Assembly: GCA_964616925.1 (NCBI GenBank)
Contig: CAZTTD010000002.1
Location: 1-64,000, forward strand
Direction of reading: 5' to 3'
Source of the DNA: Scrofimicrobium sp964616925
GTDB lineage: Bacteria; Actinomycetota; Actinomycetes; Actinomycetales; Actinomycetaceae
Length of the DNA stretch: 64,000 nucleotides
Part shown: in pieces, positions 35,535 through 45,246 of the stretch
Layout: each line of letters opens with the position of its first letter
Numbering within the stretch: the stretch's first letter is position 1
The notes under the pieces: model-generated
Database searches by the model: none
What the model saw: only the letters and a program-made list of their open reading frames with translations
What the model was told of the DNA's origin: nothing
Program-made: the position numbers and the translations under genes

Positions 35535-37271
35535 GTGAGTGGGACCCGCGTGTTGTTTTCCCGCAGTGCGCGGGTATCTGGCTGGGTTGTTGTTTTGTTG
35601 GGTGCGGCCCTTACTGTTCTGAGTGTGGTGTCCTTGGCGGTGACCCACGCTGCTTATGAGGTTCGGTCTGAGCGGACGAACGCGAGGGCGCTCTTGGAGG
35701 CACTCGATGGGGATGCTAACTACTTGTTCCGGTATTCTGTCGCTTCATTTGAAGGTCGTTCCCTTGCGGTTACCTATATTGAGCCCCTGACGGAGAATGC
35801 GGAACCTCCTCCTGGGTTGAAGGGTTGGATGACTCCAGGGGAGGTAGCTGCTTCTCCCGCTGTTGTTGACTCCACGGAGATCTGGGAGCGTTTTGGGCCC
35901 ATTACCCAGGTTATTGGTGAAGAAGGTTTGGGTTCACCAACGGAGCGCCTCATTTACGTGCGTCCCCTGAGCAGCGCCAATGACACCGGGATGCTGCCAG
36001 CAGAGAGTTTCGGCCAGTTCTTTTCTTTGGAGCTGGCAAGTGAGGATATTCGGGCCCAACCAGAAGGAATGATGCTGGGGTTGCAGGCTGCATTCTTAGT
36101 GGTTCCAGCCGCTGTCCTCTTGGCGGTGGGGATCTCTTTGAGCACTCCAAGTATTCGCAGGCGCACTGTGATGCTGGAGGTCCTGGGGGCAGACCCAGTG
36201 CAAGCTTGGCGTCTTTCCACCGCAAGGTTAGCTGCGGCGCTCAGTATCGGAGCTCTGCTCGCGGGGGTAGTATCCGCCCTCGTTTCCAGCATTGGCCTGC
36301 GAATAGGAGATTTTCAGATTTCTGGGGCGACCCTGACCTCGCATTGGCAGCAGATGCTGGGGTTCTGGGGATTGGGTTGCCTTCTGATCTTTGCGCTGGC
36401 GGCCGCGCAAACGGTTCCGTGGGGTGCGCAAGAAAAGCAGCGGGTCCAGGTCAAACAGAAACGCTATTCCGCTTTGATCGCGTTTTCTGCTTTCATTCTT
36501 ATCTTGGGCCTGGGCTGGCTGATGCTCAGTATTGCCAGGATTGGGCAGCCACGCTGGATATACCTCCTGTTCCTCGGGGCAGTGGTTGTCGCTGCCGGTT
36601 CCACCACCATGGTGGGCTGGGCCCTTCAACGCATCTCCCAGTTCATTTTGGGTTTGGGTAAGCGAACCAGTAACGCGGTCCTCCTCATCACAGGAGCTGA
36701 GGGTACCCATGGAAGAGGTCGTGGCGCATTCGCGGGCGCAGCCGTAGTGATCTCTATCTTTATTAGTGTCCAGGTAGCGACCTACGCAATGATGCTGGGA
36801 TCATCCAACACAGAGGCTCTTGAGTATCAGGCAAAGTTCGCGGACAAGGTGGTTGCCGTTGAGTTAGGTAACGCTCCCGAAACCACCCCACAGGCCGTGG
36901 AGGCGTTCCTTGACGATCTACCCAGCGGCACACAAAACACCATGGTGACGCAATCTTTGTCGGGATCTGACACGAACTTGGTGGTGGAGTGGAGGCAGTG
37001 GATGCTCCCGGGAAGCCAGGTCAGTGCAAACTCGATGACGCTGATGCGGGAAGCACTGTTCGGAGCCTTCGGCACCCTTCCGGAGGAGGCAGCACAGCGT
37101 GAAACCGCCCTCGACACCGAACTCCGCGACTCAGTTGCGAACCTACTGTTTAACACTGTGGCTGAACAGGGGGCGGCCCTGATCATTGCCACCCACGACC
37201 CTGCGCTTTCTGCCTCCGCTGATGCAACGTACGTTCTGTCCGAGGGCGAAGCCGGCGGCTACACACCCTAA
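35535..37271 (+). pseudogene. ABC permease (bacteriocin-associated type) fused in frame to the tail of an ABC ATPase
   Basis: 578 codons. Residues 1-500 look like an FtsX/DUF1430-type membrane protein: helix 14-36, large external domain, helices near 178-200, 225-250, 268-290, 310-358 and 395-420. The last 55 residues are instead the end of an ABC ATPase: ALDTELRDSVANLL (D-loop side) and GAALIIATHDPALSASAD (H-loop). Walker A, signature and Walker B are missing, and so is the permease C-terminal half. The simplest reading is an internal deletion joining two adjacent genes. The putative join near 37108 coincides with a CGCCCTCG octamer. Confidence 0.8.
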
Positions 37272-37453
37272 AACAAACAAGCCAACGTCACTGGACTCAA
37301 GTGGGGCCGAACTCCGGCTTTAACCACGGAATTCACCTTGACACAACACGATGTCATTGACGCGCCACGAGGGCACTGCAAGCCTATTCTGCGTTATCCC
37401 GAATCCCAAAGGGACGTCAAGGTGGTCCAAGTCCTAGCTCAAATCGCCCTCGC

Positions 37454-38818
37454 TCAGATCTTGCGGTCCCAATCGGGGATAGCGCCGGGGGAGCCGGGAG
37501 CCACGCGGATAAGCAACGCGCCCGCATCCACGCGTGCATGGATTGTCCGGGCGGTCCCGATGGGATCACCGTCGACCTGCACCGGGTAGGGCTTGGATAT
37601 GTCCGCACGTGCGTCGGAGGCTTGGCGGAACTGGATTTGCGCAATGTCGTGCTTCGTATTGACGGGCTGAATACCGGCCTGGTTGACGAAAATCTTGGCG
37701 GACAGATACGCCCACCCCAGAAGCCCACCCTTCGTGTCGATCGCTATGACGTCCAGTTTTCCATCGTCTACGAGGGCGTCCGGTGCCAGCTGCGCGAAAG
37801 GCAAGTCCCCGCAGTTGGCGAAGAGGATGGTGCGGGCCCGCACAGCTGTCATATCCCAGCTCTTGTGGGAGCGGATCGGCGGGTTCACTCCGTCAGGGGA
37901 ACCCAGGGTGTGTGATGCCTCTACTGCTTCTTGGACAGCTCGGGGGATCGGGAGGCTGCCAGGTAGTTTCCTGCGCTGGAGCTTTCCCGGAGCATTGTCG
38001 TTGGGCTCCTTGAAGACGGTCACGGTGGCTTTCATGCGCTCGATCCGCAGTGAGGACAATGCCGTGAATACGTATGCGCTCCAGCCGACTCTCTTTTTGA
38101 GAGTCGGTGTTGTTTGAGCCATGGTTTCGCCGTCAAAACCGACGCCTGCGATGACCATGTAGGAGTACTCATTTTCCCTGGGTTCCCGCACCCCGTCTGG
38201 GTAGGTTCGCACGTCCGTAGCCCGGGCTTGGAGAAGCAACGCGCCCTCCGCTGGATACTCCGACGGAACGTCAACCCGTTCGGCCCGCAACCAGGCTATG
38301 TCTACGCGGCGACTAACGGGGTTCAATGCGATCTGGATCGCTAACTCAGGGTCCAGAGGAATGTTCAGATTTCGCGCTAGGAGGTTGCCGGTTCCCATTG
38401 GGAGAAGTCCCATGGGGGTGCGCGAATGGGCCATCGCTGCCGCAACCGCCCGAACCGTGCCATCTCCACCAGCGGCGATTACCAACGACGCGTTGTTGCG
38501 GAGCGCCTCGATGGCCTGTCCCGTGCCGGGGTCGGCAACAGTCGTTTCCAACCATCGGGGAGGGCGCCCGGTAGCCCGCTCAACCTCCCCGTCAATGAGA
38601 GCCTTGAACTTTTCATAGTTGGAAGGCTTGATCGGATTTACGATCACCCAGATATCACGAACTAAAAGTCCGTCTGACCCGTGCGCTTCATGCGGTGCCA
38701 CGTACGGAATCCGTGTTGAGCGTCGCTTGGCGGTGTACACCATTGCGACCGCCACAATGGCGACGAGGACGATGATCGACAAGGAAACGATTGCCAAAAT
38801 CAAGGAAGTGTCAGCCAT
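37454..38818 (-). CDS. Diacylglycerol/lipid kinase family protein (YegS/DagK-like)
   Basis: 454 residues. One N-terminal helix (residues 5-28) anchors a DAGK catalytic domain with VNPIKPSNYEKF near 60, the nucleotide loop AAGGDGTVRAV near 115 and GLLPMGTGNLLARNL near 137, then a beta-rich C-terminal domain ending VQVDGDPIG. It phosphorylates a lipid or polyol, perhaps diacylglycerol recycled from the envelope. It is convergent with the decayed ABC locus; the 182-bp spacer shows nothing notable. Confidence 0.9.
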   Translation of the reverse strand: MADTSLILAIVSLSIIVLVAIVAVAMVYTAKRRSTRIPYVAPHEAHGSDGLLVRDIWVIVNPIKPSNYEKFKALIDGEVERATGRPPRWLETTVADPGTGQAIEALRNNASLVIAAGGDGTVRAVAAAMAHSRTPMGLLPMGTGNLLARNLNIPLDPELAIQIALNPVSRRVDIAWLRAERVDVPSEYPAEGALLLQARATDVRTYPDGVREPRENEYSYMVIAGVGFDGETMAQTTPTLKKRVGWSAYVFTALSSLRIERMKATVTVFKEPNDNAPGKLQRRKLPGSLPIPRAVQEAVEASHTLGSPDGVNPPIRSHKSWDMTAVRARTILFANCGDLPFAQLAPDALVDDGKLDVIAIDTKGGLLGWAYLSAKIFVNQAGIQPVNTKHDIAQIQFRQASDARADISKPYPVQVDGDPIGTARTIHARVDAGALLIRVAPGSPGAIPDWDRKI

Positions 38819-39004
38819 TCCCTAAGGGTATCGGTTTGTGCGTAAACGCGGGCAGTGGGCGGTCAAGGCGCTGGCACAGATGCGCGGTTTACTGCGGCAC
38901 TCCATTGCGTGGGGCAGTGATTACAGCGGGAGGGTCGCGTCGCCCTCCCAAACGGTGCTTGCGATAGGTTGGAATAATAGGACTAAACGTCAAAGGAGAC
39001 CGCC

Positions 39005-39529
39005 ATGAACCTTGATCGACCCATTGCCCCCAACCCGTATGAGATGCTGCCGGACGTTCCCACGTTTGAGGTTCGTTCTGTTGCATTCGAGGACGGAGAG
39101 CCACTACCCGAACTCTGCGCAGGCTCCGGCGGGAACATTTCCCCGGCACTTGAATGGAGCGGCTTCCCGGAGGGCACCAAGAGCTTCATGGTCAACTGCT
39201 TCGACCCGGATGCTCCCACGCCCGCCGGGTTCTGGCACTGGACGGTTGCCGACCTGCCGACTTCAGTTACATCTTTGGCGGAAAATGCAGGAGAATCCGA
39301 TGCGACCCTACCTGCGGGTTTCCACATGGCCGGGGACGGCGGCGCCTACTCCTACTACGGCCCCTACCCACCGGAGGGCGATAGGCCGCACAGGTATTAC
39401 TTTGCAGTGCACGCCCTTGACGTCGACACCTTGGGCCTAGACGCAGAGGCGACACCAACGGTTGTCGCATTCAACGCACTCTTCCACACGATCGGGCGCG
39501 CCGTCATCCATGGGACCTACCAGAGGTAG
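39005..39529 (+). CDS. YbhB/YbcL-family protein (PEBP/Raf kinase inhibitor-like)
   Basis: 174 residues with the PEBP anion pocket: SGGNISPALEWSGFPEGTKS near 42, DPDAPTPAGFWHWTV near 68, YYGPYPPEGDRPHRYYFAVHAL near 118 (landmarks). The bacterial function is unknown. The ATG at 39005 has AAAGGAG upstream. The octamer-like GGAGGGCGA here is a one-base mismatch. Confidence 0.92.
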   Translation: MNLDRPIAPNPYEMLPDVPTFEVRSVAFEDGEPLPELCAGSGGNISPALEWSGFPEGTKSFMVNCFDPDAPTPAGFWHWTVADLPTSVTSLAENAGESDATLPAGFHMAGDGGAYSYYGPYPPEGDRPHRYYFAVHALDVDTLGLDAEATPTVVAFNALFHTIGRAVIHGTYQR

Positions 39530-39766
39530 TCAATCGCGTTTCGGGTGAGCTCCGCGGCACGGGCACTGGTAATCGGCCTTGCCGTTTGATTCACGTCCCT
39601 GATTGTTCGATTCTTGCGTCACATCGTTCGACACTCATTGGAGTTGTTGGTTGGCTAGTCGGTTTTTGTGCGCATGACTTGCTGCTCAGTGGCGGCGGGC
39701 CTCAAAGTGCCTGTGGCGCCACCAGTGGATGCTTCGTTCGCGCCCCCGCGGTTACGTCTGAAACGT

Positions 39767-39824
39767 TGGATCGCCGCTATAGCTATGCAACAACGGCGAT
39801 CTAAAGCGACAACGGCGATCTTTT
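39767..39824. repeat. GATCGCCGTT palindromic repeat, copy 2
   Basis: GGATCGCCGCTATAGCTATG is followed by two direct copies of ACAACGGCGATCT. It is the most diverged member of the family seen at 34770 and 56255. Confidence 0.7.
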
Positions 39825-39952
39825 GTGTGCGGAGACCCAGTTGGGGCTAAGTCCAAGCTAAGAGCTGACTCGCAAGGGCCCGCCGGGGCCCACAGAACCC
39901 TGCAAAGCCTGATTGGCAACCGGATCAGAGCCGCCCGCCGGTGTTGGGTTGC

Positions 39953-40019
39953 AGCAAACAGGAAAACGGACAGCAACCAGGGAAACAATCACTGTTTTGA
40001 AACAACAAACAGTCGCTTC
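39953..40019. repeat. CAGCAAACAGGAAAAC / CACTGTTTTGAAACAACAA repeat, copy 1
   Basis: About 67 bp matching the region at 56481-56600, including CACTGTTTTGAAACAACAA. It directly abuts the left terminus of the MITE-like element. Confidence 0.75.
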
Positions 40020-40611
40020 ACAAAAGGGGCTGTGGGGACCACATAGTTCACGGCTGGCTAATGCCGCAGCGCCTGCGGCGCGCGACTAGCTGGTGGGATG
40101 GCCTTGGAAGTCTTCTTGGGGTGCATATGTCAACGCCGAGTTGGTGCGGCACGGATCAAGTTGGTTCTGGATGGGTCGAGATGGCTCTGTGCGGATCAAG
40201 TTGGCTCTAGATGGGCCAGGATGGCATAGCCATCTTGGGGGTTCGCATGCCATCTTGACTACCTCTGTGGTTGGCATCCGTTTCTTGAGGGCAGATATCG
40301 CCAAGTTGGTTCTGGATGGTTCGAGATGGCTCTGTGCGGATCAAGTTGGCTCTAGATGGGCCAGGATGGCATAGCCATCTTGGGGGTTGGCATGCCATCT
40401 TGACTACCTCTGTGGTTGGCATCCGTTTCTTGAAGGCAGATATCGCCAAGTTGGTTCTGGATGGGTCGAGATGGCTCAGCCATCTCGGGGGTCCGCATGC
40501 CATCTTGACCATTTCTGTGATTGACCGTGTGCTGCATGCGGTGGGATAGGCACAGATCACCCCCAACTCAAGCAGGCACCGGGCCAACTGGTTTCATCTA
40601 CAGCCCTTTAT
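40012..40611 (+). mobile_element. MITE-like element, expanded copy
   Basis: The left end CGCTTCACAAAAGGGGCTGTG and the right end CTACAGCCCTTTATTATCAAG form an imperfect terminal inverted repeat. Between them are three tandem modules of about 130 bp, each with AAGTTGGCTCTAGATGGG, an inverted GGCATAGCCATCTTGGGGG motif and GCCATCTTGACTACCTCTG. A single-module copy lies at 44938-45246 in the opposite orientation. No transposase is encoded, so it would be non-autonomous. Confidence 0.7.
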
Positions 40612-40650
40612 TATCAAGTGCTCTTTTTTGAAGCGCGGTTAGGCCTCGCG

Positions 40651-40810
40651 GAGCCGGATGGAGCTGCATGGAGACGCATGGGGCCGTATGGAGCTGCATG
40701 GAGCCGGATGGAGCTGCATGGAGCCGGATGGAGCTGCATGGAGCCGGATGGAGCTGCATGGAGCTGCATGGAGACGCGCGGAGACGCATGGGGCTGCATG
40801 AAGCCGCGGG
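40651..40810. repeat. 10-bp tandem repeat upstream of serS
   Basis: Fifteen exact-length units plus one degenerate unit of consensus GAGCYGSATG, mostly alternating GAGCCGGATG and GAGCTGCATG. The array ends 74 bp before the serS start. The period is close to one helical turn. Confidence 0.92.
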
Positions 40811-40883
40811 ATCACCCCACCCATAGAAGTGCGGCAAATCTGCTTCGATAGCCCCGGGGGCATGGGACCGTTAACATGGACCC

Positions 40884-42155
40884 ATGATTGATATGCGTTT
40901 TATCCGCGAAAACCCGCAGGCCGTGAAAGCATCGCAGGTTGCCAGGTTGGAAGACCCCGCAATTGTCGACGCATTGATTGAAGCCGATGAGCTGCGCAGG
41001 ACTTCCCTCCAGCAGTTCGAAGCTCTCCGGGCAGAGCAGAAGGTCGTTTCCAAGAACATTGGTCGGGCCGCCCCCGAGGACAGACCTGCCGCACTTGCGG
41101 AAGCAAAGAACTTGGCGGTGAAGGTTCAGGCTGCGAAGGAGGCAGCGGATGAGGCTGAACAGGCCGCTACCGCCCTCGCAATGCAAATTCCGAACCTGGT
41201 TGAAGAAGGCGCGCCCGCGGGTGACGCCGACGCATTTGAGGTTTTGCGTATTGAAGGACCCAAACCTCGGGACTTCGCGGCCGAAGGTTTCCAGCCCAAG
41301 GACCACCTGGAGTTAGCAGAGGGGCTGCAGGCGATTGACGTGAAGCGCGGCGCTAAGGTATCTGGCTCCCGGTTCTACTACCTGAGCGGAATAGGTGCGC
41401 GCCTAGAGCTTGCCCTGCTGTCCATGGCGGCAGACCAGGCCATCGCTGCGGGCTTTACGCTGCAGATCACGCCCACTTTGGTGAAGCCAGAAATCATGCG
41501 TGGCACCGGTTTCTTGGGTGAGCACGCCGATGAAATCTACTACCTGCCCACAGACGATCTGTACCTGGTTGGGACTTCAGAGGTGGCGCTTGCGGGCTTC
41601 CATGAGGGGGAGATCATCGATCTTTCTAACGGACCGCTTCGTTACGCAGGATGGTCGACCTGCTACAGGCGTGAGGCTGGGGCTGCCGGCCGCGACACCC
41701 GCGGGATCATTCGTGTGCACCAGTTCAACAAGGTCGAAATGTTCTCCTTCTGCAAGCCGGAAGATGCCCATGAAGAGCACTTGCGGCTGCTGGGGTGGGA
41801 GGAAGAGATGCTCGCGAAGGTGGAGCTCCCCTACCGCGTAATCGACACGGCGGCAGGTGACCTAGGAACGTCTGCTGCGCGCAAGTACGACTGTGAGGCT
41901 TGGCTTCCGACGCAAGAGCGTTGGATGGAAGTCACATCGACCTCGAACTGCACCACTTTCCAGGCGCGACGCCTTTCGGTTCGGGAACGGACGGACGGCG
42001 GGACGGAGACCGTCGCCACGCTCAACGGTACGTTGGCCACAACGCGTTGGCTGGTGGCGATGCTGGAGAACCATCAGAACGAGGACGGCAGCGTGAATGT
42101 CCCGAAAGCCCTCCAGCCATACCTGGGTGGCTTGAAAGTGATGAAGCCGCAGTGA
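40884..42155 (+). CDS. serS: Seryl-tRNA synthetase
   Basis: 423 residues. The N-terminal long coiled-coil arm (residues 30-100) grips the tRNA long variable arm. The class II core has motif 2 TCYRREAGAAGRDTRGIIRV near 257 and motif 3 near the C-terminus (TLATTRWLVAMLENHQNEDG), with LVGTSEVAL binding serine. It charges the two serine tRNAs encoded 3.9 and 5.9 kb downstream, among others. A HAD phosphatase gene overlaps its stop. Confidence 0.98.
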   Translation: MIDMRFIRENPQAVKASQVARLEDPAIVDALIEADELRRTSLQQFEALRAEQKVVSKNIGRAAPEDRPAALAEAKNLAVKVQAAKEAADEAEQAATALAMQIPNLVEEGAPAGDADAFEVLRIEGPKPRDFAAEGFQPKDHLELAEGLQAIDVKRGAKVSGSRFYYLSGIGARLELALLSMAADQAIAAGFTLQITPTLVKPEIMRGTGFLGEHADEIYYLPTDDLYLVGTSEVALAGFHEGEIIDLSNGPLRYAGWSTCYRREAGAAGRDTRGIIRVHQFNKVEMFSFCKPEDAHEEHLRLLGWEEEMLAKVELPYRVIDTAAGDLGTSAARKYDCEAWLPTQERWMEVTSTSNCTTFQARRLSVRERTDGGTETVATLNGTLATTRWLVAMLENHQNEDGSVNVPKALQPYLGGLKVMKPQ

Positions 42156-43096
42156 GCCAAGGTTTTGGCGCTCTGTCCGCGCATATGCCCCCCAGCTTGA
42201 TTACGCCACCTCCGCAGAGGGGCGAGGGCGTTCCGTACGGCCAGCAGGTGGAAAACGCGGCGCGCGCTCTACCGGCCACGTTGCCCGAGGATCCGCGGAA
42301 GGTGATGGTCGCCCTCGACGTCGATGGGACGTTGCTGACGGCAGAAGGCGCCTCCAAAAACGTCTATCGGACGGTGAACTCTGCGATTGAGGCGGGACTC
42401 AACATAGTCATCGCGACCGGTCGCGGGCTGAGTGCGACGAAGCCGGTGTTTGAGGAGCTCGGTATGTCGCCCGGTTTCTCCGTCTCTTCGAATGGTGCCC
42501 AGATTGTTCTGTGGGAGCGCGCGGCTGACGGGCGGCACGTCTATACCAAATTGAAGGAGACGTTCTTCGATCCCAGGCGCGCTGCCGAGGCGATCTTGAG
42601 CGCAGTCCCCGACGCAATAATCGCAACTGACGACGGACACGACACCATGCGTGTCAGCAACCTGTTCCCGCCGGGGGAGCTGGCTTCGATTCAGGATCTG
42701 CAAGAGCTGGAGCATCTGCTGGCGGAACCGACGATACGCCTGATTGCGAGGGCGCCTGCGATGGAACGCGAAGCCTTTGCGGATGCACTTGCCAAAGTCG
42801 ACCTGTCAGATGTTGAGTGCGCGGTCGGTTGGACGTCATGGGCTGACGTGACGGCGTTGGGCACAACGAAAGCGCAGGGGCTTGGCGTGCTGACGGAACA
42901 GCTGGGGGTCGACCCAACGGGCACCATCGCGATAGGTGACGGCACGAACGACATAGCCATGCTGCGGTGGGCGGCCCACGGGGTTGCTATGGGAGGCGCG
43001 ACGCCAGACGTCGTTGAGGCGGCCAACGCGACGACGGGCGCCGTCGATCACGATGGCGCGGCGGCGGTTCTGGAGGCGCTGCTGCAACGGTACTGA
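42152..43096 (+). CDS. Cof-type HAD-family phosphatase
   Basis: 314 residues from the GTG at 42152, which overlaps the serS stop as GTGA. The alternative ATG is at 42185. HAD motif I VALDVDGTLLT near 55, motif II SSNGAQ near 112, and motifs III/IV K then GDGTNDIAML near 270 define the Cof/YidA group, which dephosphorylates sugar phosphates or cofactors. The first 50 residues are a disordered Pro-rich extension. Confidence 0.88.
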   Translation: MSQGFGALSAHMPPSLITPPPQRGEGVPYGQQVENAARALPATLPEDPRKVMVALDVDGTLLTAEGASKNVYRTVNSAIEAGLNIVIATGRGLSATKPVFEELGMSPGFSVSSNGAQIVLWERAADGRHVYTKLKETFFDPRRAAEAILSAVPDAIIATDDGHDTMRVSNLFPPGELASIQDLQELEHLLAEPTIRLIARAPAMEREAFADALAKVDLSDVECAVGWTSWADVTALGTTKAQGLGVLTEQLGVDPTGTIAIGDGTNDIAMLRWAAHGVAMGGATPDVVEAANATTGAVDHDGAAAVLEALLQRY

Positions 43097-43219
43097 GTGG
43101 ACGGTGACAAGTCGCCCTCGCCCTCGCCATGACATTTGGGAGTGGCGGAGCGGACTATGATTGGGCGGTGACCCGCTTTGGCGGGGTGGAACTGTTGTCG
43201 AGGGCGCCAAGGCGGGGAC

Positions 43220-44614
43220 ATGGGCTGGTTAGATTCGATAGAGCACAACCGATGGCTATCGCGAAACACGCAGGAGCTGCTGGAACACGGCCACGCTGCC
43301 TGGGCACCAACCGGCTACGGCTACTTCCGGCCCGACGGGCGCCTTGATACGGATAGGCCGATCGACCTGGCCATTACGGCTCGGATGACCTTTGCGTTTT
43401 CGCTGGGCGTCTTGATGGGTATTCCGGGCAGTCGGCGGTACTGCGACCACGGGATCCGCTGCATGCAGACCTACTTCCGTGACCGGGAGTACGGCGGGTG
43501 GTTCACCGCGATTGAGCACGACCCAAATGAGGACGGACATGGGGTTCCGTGGCCGGATGATGGTGCAGTGAAGTGGCAGTATGCCCACTCTTTCCTGATC
43601 CTGGCGGCCGCGACAGCTACGAACGCGAACCGGCCGGGCGCGCATGAGCTGCTGAATGACGCATTGGCTGACCAGCTGGCCCACTGGTATGACCCGGAGA
43701 CGGGGAAGACCTACGACAGGTTCCTGCGGGACTGGTCCAGGAGTGAACCGTACAGGGGGATGAACTCCCTTATGCACACGGTTGAGGCGTACTTGGCGGC
43801 GTCGGAGGCCATTCAGGAGGTCGACTGGATCCACCGCGCGCAGGGGATGTTGGAGTTCGCGTATGCGGAGGCCAGTCACCATAACTGGCGCGTGCCGGAG
43901 CATCATGATGAGAACTGGAGGCCGCTGCTCGACTTCAACAAGGACGATCCGAATGAGCCGTACTATCCGTACGGATTCGTCGTGGGCCACGGGATGGAGT
44001 TGGCGCGTCTGGGCGTCCAGTTGCGCGCGGCTTTGCGGGAAGAGGGGATGGCGGAGGCGACGTTCTTGCGCTACGGCCCCCAAGAGCTATTTGAGCGGGC
44101 CCGCAAGGACGGATGGCGCAGAAATGGGCAGCCGGGCTTCCTTTACACCGTGGACTTCGAAGGGTCACCGGTGTTGAGTGAGCGGTTGCAATGGGTCCAA
44201 TCAGAGGGCGTGTGCGCCGCAGTCGCCCTTCGCCGCGCCATTTTGGACGACGGTGGACACGCGGGGGACGTGGAGTTGTATGAGCACTCCTACCACTCCT
44301 GGATCGACTACCTGAACGACTACATGATGCTGGAGCCGGGCGTGATGGCCCGCCAACTGGACCCCGACAACGAGCCGATGGAGGGCACAATTTCGTCCCG
44401 CCCGGACATTTACCACACGATTCAGGCGTTCCTGATTGGGAGGGTGCCGTTGTGGCCGCCCATGGGTGCGGCTTTGGCGCGCGGGTTGCTGGACAAGCCG
44501 CAGGGCGCACCGATCCGACCGCGGGGTAGGAGAGGGCGTAGGGAGGAGCGGGACGCCAAGCCGTTCTTCAGCTGGAAACAGGAACCGCGCGGGACAAACC
44601 AGTTTGGCGCGTAA
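43220..44614 (+). CDS. N-acylglucosamine 2-epimerase (AGE) family protein
   Basis: 464 residues from MGWLDSIEHNRW (ATG 43220). It is an (alpha/alpha)6-barrel of the AGE/YihS/cellobiose 2-epimerase group: TARMTFAFSLG near 62, WFTAIEHD near 96, NSLMHTVEAYLAA near 190 and FVVGHGMELARLG near 258, with catalytic His in HTVEA and GHGME. It interconverts an aldose with its epimer or ketose; the sugar is unknown. A basic tail (RPRGRRGRREERD) is unusual. Confidence 0.88.
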   Translation: MGWLDSIEHNRWLSRNTQELLEHGHAAWAPTGYGYFRPDGRLDTDRPIDLAITARMTFAFSLGVLMGIPGSRRYCDHGIRCMQTYFRDREYGGWFTAIEHDPNEDGHGVPWPDDGAVKWQYAHSFLILAAATATNANRPGAHELLNDALADQLAHWYDPETGKTYDRFLRDWSRSEPYRGMNSLMHTVEAYLAASEAIQEVDWIHRAQGMLEFAYAEASHHNWRVPEHHDENWRPLLDFNKDDPNEPYYPYGFVVGHGMELARLGVQLRAALREEGMAEATFLRYGPQELFERARKDGWRRNGQPGFLYTVDFEGSPVLSERLQWVQSEGVCAAVALRRAILDDGGHAGDVELYEHSYHSWIDYLNDYMMLEPGVMARQLDPDNEPMEGTISSRPDIYHTIQAFLIGRVPLWPPMGAALARGLLDKPQGAPIRPRGRRGRREERDAKPFFSWKQEPRGTNQFGA

Positions 44615-44735
44615 GGGGCGACCGTCGCTTCGGTTTCCTTCGGTTCGTTTCGGTTTTGTTTAGGGGCGAGGGCGGTTTTTGTCACAGCCCACGTTTATCT
44701 TCGAGGCCGCGGTCGCGCGGTACAATGTAGGTTCT

Positions 44736-44822
44736 GGAGGGCTGACCGAGTGGCCGAAGGTGTTGGTCTTGAAAACCAATGTGTCAGCAATGGCACCAAG
44801 GGTTCGAATCCCTTGCCCTCCG
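44736..44822 (+). tRNA. tRNA-Ser (anticodon TGA)
   Basis: 87 bases. Acceptor GGAGGGC pairs with GCCCTCC, the anticodon stem TTGGT/ACCAA holds the loop CTTGAAA with TGA at 44770-44772, a long variable arm follows, and the T loop is GGTTCGAATCC. CCA is not encoded. A TACAAT -10-like box lies 10 bp upstream. Confidence 0.96.
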
Positions 44823-44829
44823 CCCATAG

Positions 44830-44860
44830 CCCCGGTAATCGTTGAGATACCGGGGTTTTT
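44830..44860 (+). terminator. Intrinsic terminator after tRNA-Ser(TGA)
   Basis: CCCCGGTA pairs perfectly with TACCGGGG across a 10-base loop and is followed by TTTTT. Confidence 0.9.
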
Positions 44861-44937
44861 CGTTGCAATGACGCGGGAAACTCTTTTGGCAGCTTCTGCT
44901 CGTCCTCGCCGTAAGCGCCCCCAAAGTAGCCATAACC

Positions 44938-45246
44938 GGCGCTTCTGTAAGGGGTTGTAGATGAAACCAGTTGGGCCGGTGCCTGCTTAAGTTGGACGCG
45001 AGCTGCGCCTTATACGCAGCCTGTAGCACACGGTCAACCACAGAAGTAGTCAAGATGGCATGCCAACCCCCAAGATGGCTACGCCATCTTGGCCCCTCTA
45101 GAGCCAACTTGGCGTTGACATCCGCGCCCCAAGAAGACTTCCAGGGCCATCCCACTAGTTGGCCGGGCGCCACTGGCGATGAGGCATTAGCCAGCCGTGA
45201 ATTATCGTGAATCATGTGGTCCGCACAGCCCCTTTTGTGAAGCGCC
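44938..45246 (-). mobile_element. MITE-like element, compact copy
   Basis: 309 bp bounded by a 23-bp imperfect terminal inverted repeat: GGCGCTTCTGTAAGGGGTTG on the left against CAGCCCCTTTTGTGAAGCGCC on the right. Inside, reversed relative to 40012, are GATGAAACCAGTTGGGCCGG, TAGTCAAGATGGCATGCC, an inverted CAAGATGGCTACGCCATCTTG and the AAGAAGACTTCC segment. No coding sequence. It inserted between tRNA-Ser(TGA) and the membrane-protein gene. Confidence 0.75.

Larger units (their letters stand above)
39530..40883. repeat. Gene-free repeat island B
   Basis: About 1.35 kb between the PEBP gene and serS with no supported gene. In order it holds the GATCGCCGTT repeat (39767), a CAGCAAACAGGAAAAC repeat (39953), the MITE-like element (40012) and a 10-bp tandem array (40651). 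The serS promoter should lie in the last 70 bp. Confidence 0.85.

Noticed and set aside
40618..40863. Periodic ORFs upstream of serS on both strands
   Set aside because: They arise from the 10-bp tandem array and lack ribosome-binding sites.
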